The notes under the pieces were generated by a model, which ran no database searches, was not told where the DNA came from, and was given only the letters and a program-made list of their open reading frames with translations. From Streptomyces sp. 3214.6 (GTDB taxonomy: Bacteria; Actinomycetota; Actinomycetes; Streptomycetales; Streptomycetaceae), in NCBI RefSeq assembly GCF_900129855.1, contig NZ_LT670819.1, forward strand, positions 1,674,001 to 1,738,000: a stretch of 64,000 nucleotides of DNA. Reading direction: 5' to 3'. The position numbers were made by a program, and so were the translations under genes. Below, piece after piece: positions 61,316-64,000 of this stretch; position 1 is the first letter of the stretch, and each line of letters opens with the position of its first letter.

Positions 61316-62413
61316 ATGACCAGCTCCCCACCACCCGGAACCGCCGAGCCGGCCCGTGCCGCCTCGCCGTTGACGATCAGCGAGCAAGGCGCGTTCTGGG
61401 TCGGCGTCGGGCGCAAGCCGACCGAGGCCGGGACGGCCGCCGAGGCCGCGATGTACGTCCAGTACCAGATCCCGGCCGATCTCCGGTATCCGCTGCCCGT
61501 GGTGATGGTCCACGGGGGCGGCGGCCAGGGCACGGACTACCTGTCGACGCCGGACGGGCGCCCCGGCTGGGCCACCCGGTTCCTCCAGGCCGGTTACACC
61601 GTGTACGTGGTCGACCGTCCAGGTCATGGGCGCTCCCCGTACCACCCTGATGTCCTCGGGCCCATCGAGGGCGCGGCGCCGACGTACGAGTTCATCCGCT
61701 GGCTGTTCTGCGACGGGGCGGGACGACCTGGCAGCCAGTGGCCCGGCAGCGGCGAGGTCGGCGACGACTCCGCGCTGGACCAGTTGATGGCGAGCCAGGG
61801 CCCGACGCTGCCCACTTTCGCCGAGAACGAGGAGCAGATGCGGCGTTGCGGGGCCGAGTTGCTGGACCGTATCGGACCGGCCGTGCTGATCACCCACTCC
61901 ATGGGGGCGCCGTTCGGCTGGCTGGTCGCCGATGCCCGGCCCGGGCTGGTGAAGGCCATTGTCTCCATCGAGCCGATGGGGCCGCCGTTCATCGAACTGC
62001 CCGGCCTCGGAAAGCTGGAGTGGGGGCTCACCGCGGCCCCGATCACTTACGAGCCGCCGGTACGGACCCCGGAGGAACTGCGCCTCCGGCTGCGCGAGGC
62101 CGGGGGCGACGGGCTGCAGGACTGCCTCGTCCAGGACGAACAGGCCGGCCCCGTGCGGTCCCTGCCAGGGCTCCAGGGCTTCCCGATCGCAGTGGTCGCG
62201 GCCGACACCTCGCCGTTCGCGCCGTTCCAGCACGGTGTCGCCGACTACCTCGCCCAGGCCGGTGCGGACGCCGAGTTGCTGCGCCTGGCGGACCTGGGGC
62301 TCACGGGCAACGGTCACCTGCCCATGGGCGAGAAGAACTCCGACGACGTGGCCGAGGCACTGATGACCTGGCTGAACAAGCGACTGGCGGATGTGGAGGA
62401 AACGTCCCGATGA
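61316..62413 (+). CDS. Alpha/beta hydrolase next to an aromatic monooxygenase
   Basis: A 365-residue serine hydrolase. VVMVHGGGGQGTDYL, VDRPGHGRSPYHPD and the nucleophile elbow THSMGAPFGW are visible, and VVAADTSPFAPF and GNGHLPMGEKN supply the late acid and His. The ATG at 61316 follows GACGGAGG. In-frame sequence upstream (61184-61315) is excluded. The stop overlaps the start of the monooxygenase gene. It probably cleaves an ester, lactone or ring-fission product in the same pathway. Region 61042-61315 has no other supported gene. Confidence 0.85.
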   Translation: MTSSPPPGTAEPARAASPLTISEQGAFWVGVGRKPTEAGTAAEAAMYVQYQIPADLRYPLPVVMVHGGGGQGTDYLSTPDGRPGWATRFLQAGYTVYVVDRPGHGRSPYHPDVLGPIEGAAPTYEFIRWLFCDGAGRPGSQWPGSGEVGDDSALDQLMASQGPTLPTFAENEEQMRRCGAELLDRIGPAVLITHSMGAPFGWLVADARPGLVKAIVSIEPMGPPFIELPGLGKLEWGLTAAPITYEPPVRTPEELRLRLREAGGDGLQDCLVQDEQAGPVRSLPGLQGFPIAVVAADTSPFAPFQHGVADYLAQAGADAELLRLADLGLTGNGHLPMGEKNSDDVAEALMTWLNKRLADVEETSR

Positions 62414-64000
62414 CAACCGTGCCGACCGTGCCGACCGTCGAGACCGATGTGCTCATCGTGGGAAGCGGGCCCGCGGGAGCGAGCGCCGCACTGGCGCTGA
62501 GCACCTATGGCGTGCCGAACGTCATGGTCACCCGCTACTCACGCCTCGCGGACACGCCCCGGGCGCACATCACCAACCAGCGCACCATGGAAGTGCTGCG
62601 TGACCTGGGTGTCGAAGAGGATGTGATCGCCCAGGCCACCCCGCAGCATCTGATGGGCAACACCGTCTTCTGCACCGCCATCGCGGGCGAGGAGCTCGGC
62701 CGGCTGAGGTCCTGGGGCAACGAACCGCTCGTGCAGGCCGCGCACGAGCTGGCGAGTCCCACCCGCATGTGCGACATGCCGCAGCACCTCATGGAGCCGG
62801 TGCTCGTGAACGCGGCCATAGCGCGCGGAAGCCAACTGCGGTTCGACACCGAGTATTTGTCGCACGAGCAGGACGTTGACGGCGTGACCGCCACGGTCCG
62901 CGACCGGCTGCGCGGCGACAGGTACACCATCCGCGCCAAGTACCTGATCGGCGCGGACGGCGGCCGCAGCAAGGTGGCCGAGGACGCCGGACTGCCGATG
63001 GGCGGCCAGATGGGCGTGGCCGGCAGCATCAACATCGTCTTCGACGCGGACCTCAGCAAGTACGTGGCGCACCGACCCGCCACCCTCTACTGGGTGCTGG
63101 CGCCCGGCGCGACCGTGGGCGGCATCGGCGCCGGCCTGGTGCGCTGCGTACGGACGTGGAACGAGTGGCTGATCGTGTGGGGCTACGACGTCGACGCCGG
63201 GCCGCCGGATCTCACCGAGGAGTACGCCCTGTCCGTCGTCCGCAAGCTGATCGGCGACGACGAGATCCCGGTGACCATCAAGTCGTCCTCCGCGTGGACG
63301 GTCAACGAGATGTACGCCGAGACGTACTCCAACGGCCGGGTGTTCTGCGCGGGCGACGCCTGCCACCGGCACCCACCGTCCAACGGGCTGGGCTCCAACA
63401 CCTCCATCCAGGACTCCTACAACCTGGCGTGGAAGCTGAAGCTCGTCCTGGACGGCACCGCGTCCCCGTCCCTGCTGGACACCTACAGTGACGAGCGGGC
63501 ACCGGTCGGCAGGCAGGTCGTCACCCGGGCCAACCGGTCCATCGGTGAGACGGCACCCGTCTTCGTGGCGCTCGGCGGCCTGGCGCCGCAGACCCCCGGG
63601 CAGCTGTGGCGGAACATCGCCGCCCGCAAGGACGCCACTGCGGAGGCCGAGGAGCAGCGGGCGCGGCTGCGGGAGGCGATCGCCTTCAAGGCGTACGAGT
63701 TCAACGCCCACGGCGTGGACCTCAACCAGCGCTACACCTCCGCCGCGATCGTCCCGGACGGCACCGAGGACCCCGGCTTCGCACGCGACCCCGAGCTGCA
63801 CTTCCAGCCGAGCACCCGCCCCGGCGCCAAGCTCCCGCACGCCTGGCTCTCCGCGGGCACCCGCAATCTGTCCACCCTGGACCTGGGCGGGAACGGCCGG
63901 TTCACCCTGATCACCGGCATCGGTGGCGAGCCCTGGACGGAGGCCGCCCGCATCCTCGGCAAGGAGTTCGGCCTGGAGATCGCCACGGCGGTCATCGGCC
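62410..64000 (+). CDS. FAD-dependent aromatic monooxygenase (TfdB/phenol hydroxylase type), truncated by the window end
   Basis: The first 530 or so residues are present. DVLIVGSGPAGASAALAL binds the ADP part of FAD, LIGADGGRS is the second motif, and GDACHRHPPSNGLGSNTSIQDSYNLAWKL is the third, typical of single-component flavin hydroxylases such as 2,4-dichlorophenol monooxygenase. TPRAHITNQRTMEVLRDLG near residue 50 is also typical of that group. The C-terminal thioredoxin-like domain is incomplete. It should use NAD(P)H and O2 to add a hydroxyl group to a phenolic compound. The ATG overlaps the hydrolase stop. Confidence 0.9.
   Translation, partial: MTTVPTVPTVETDVLIVGSGPAGASAALALSTYGVPNVMVTRYSRLADTPRAHITNQRTMEVLRDLGVEEDVIAQATPQHLMGNTVFCTAIAGEELGRLRSWGNEPLVQAAHELASPTRMCDMPQHLMEPVLVNAAIARGSQLRFDTEYLSHEQDVDGVTATVRDRLRGDRYTIRAKYLIGADGGRSKVAEDAGLPMGGQMGVAGSINIVFDADLSKYVAHRPATLYWVLAPGATVGGIGAGLVRCVRTWNEWLIVWGYDVDAGPPDLTEEYALSVVRKLIGDDEIPVTIKSSSAWTVNEMYAETYSNGRVFCAGDACHRHPPSNGLGSNTSIQDSYNLAWKLKLVLDGTASPSLLDTYSDERAPVGRQVVTRANRSIGETAPVFVALGGLAPQTPGQLWRNIAARKDATAEAEEQRARLREAIAFKAYEFNAHGVDLNQRYTSAAIVPDGTEDPGFARDPELHFQPSTRPGAKLPHAWLSAGTRNLSTLDLGGNGRFTLITGIGGEPWTEAARILGKEFGLEIATAVIG

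Noticed and set aside
1..64000. CRISPR array, rRNA or tRNA genes, replication origin
   Set aside because: No regularly spaced repeats of suitable length and no recognisable RNA-gene signatures were seen by eye. The repeats found are short tandem units, operators or one long duplication.

Overview
The window is very GC-rich, uses GTG and TTG starts freely, and carries families typical of Streptomyces or a close actinomycete: F420-type LLM oxidoreductase, CGNR regulators, DUF6083, PucR, YhgE/Pip and a second EF-G. No rRNA, tRNA or CRISPR array was seen. The mix of catabolic operons, regulators paired with targets, decayed genes and mobile-element debris fits an accessory or chromosome-arm region. 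All functions are read from translated sequence and family knowledge; no searches were run.

Layout. (1) 0-8.5 kb: a YcnI-like copper-associated protein with a His/Met-rich membrane partner, then a leftward MFS / fused ABC permease / solute-binding lipoprotein / acetyltransferase group, divergent from a CooC-like ATPase and a small partner. A consensus-like promoter and a Zur-box-like sequence lie in the divergent promoter region, and no ABC ATPase gene is present. (2) 8.6-16 kb: an alpha/beta hydrolase, an LLM oxidoreductase with a double operator, an EF-G paralogue with an expanded heptad repeat, a predicted nucleotidyltransferase and a lipoprotein. (3) 16-21 kb: a five-gene 4-hydroxyproline catabolic cluster (three-subunit D-hydroxyproline dehydrogenase, deaminase, 2-epimerase), with two oppositely oriented copies of one operator-like sequence. 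(4) 21-31 kb: a truncated copy of a DUF6083 gene, a CGNR regulator, and three metallo-beta-lactamase-fold hydrolases, each in a divergent arrangement with a hydrolase operon or an AraC-type regulator across an inverted repeat.

(5) 31-45 kb: pseudogene debris (histidine kinase joined to acyl-CoA synthetase), a ProA-type dehydrogenase, a zinc alcohol dehydrogenase, an SDR, an aldehyde dehydrogenase sharing a perfect palindrome with a divergent TetR gene, an epoxide-hydrolase-like enzyme, decayed enoyl-CoA hydratase and TetR genes, then CGNR, an intact enoyl-CoA hydratase, a flavin reductase and a maleylpyruvate-isomerase-like protein. (6) 45-53 kb: a TetR gene and YhgE-type membrane protein with the same operator upstream of both, then XdhC with a three-subunit molybdenum aldehyde oxidoreductase (PaoABC type) and a divergent TetR. 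(7) 53-60 kb: IS110 and TniQ fragments, an IS256 element with a passenger ORF, then an island with a truncated Cys/His-rich gene, an XRE regulator with a three-copy operator, DUF6083, a frameshifted small ORF and a UvrD-like helicase. (8) 60-64 kb: a PucR regulator, an alpha/beta hydrolase and an aromatic-ring flavin monooxygenase that runs off the window.

Common thread: catabolic or detoxifying enzymes sit next to a dedicated regulator with a recognisable inverted-repeat operator between them, while duplication and IS activity have left fragments of several such modules. The least explained parts are the XRE/DUF6083/UvrD island and the possible zinc-responsive transporter group at the left end.
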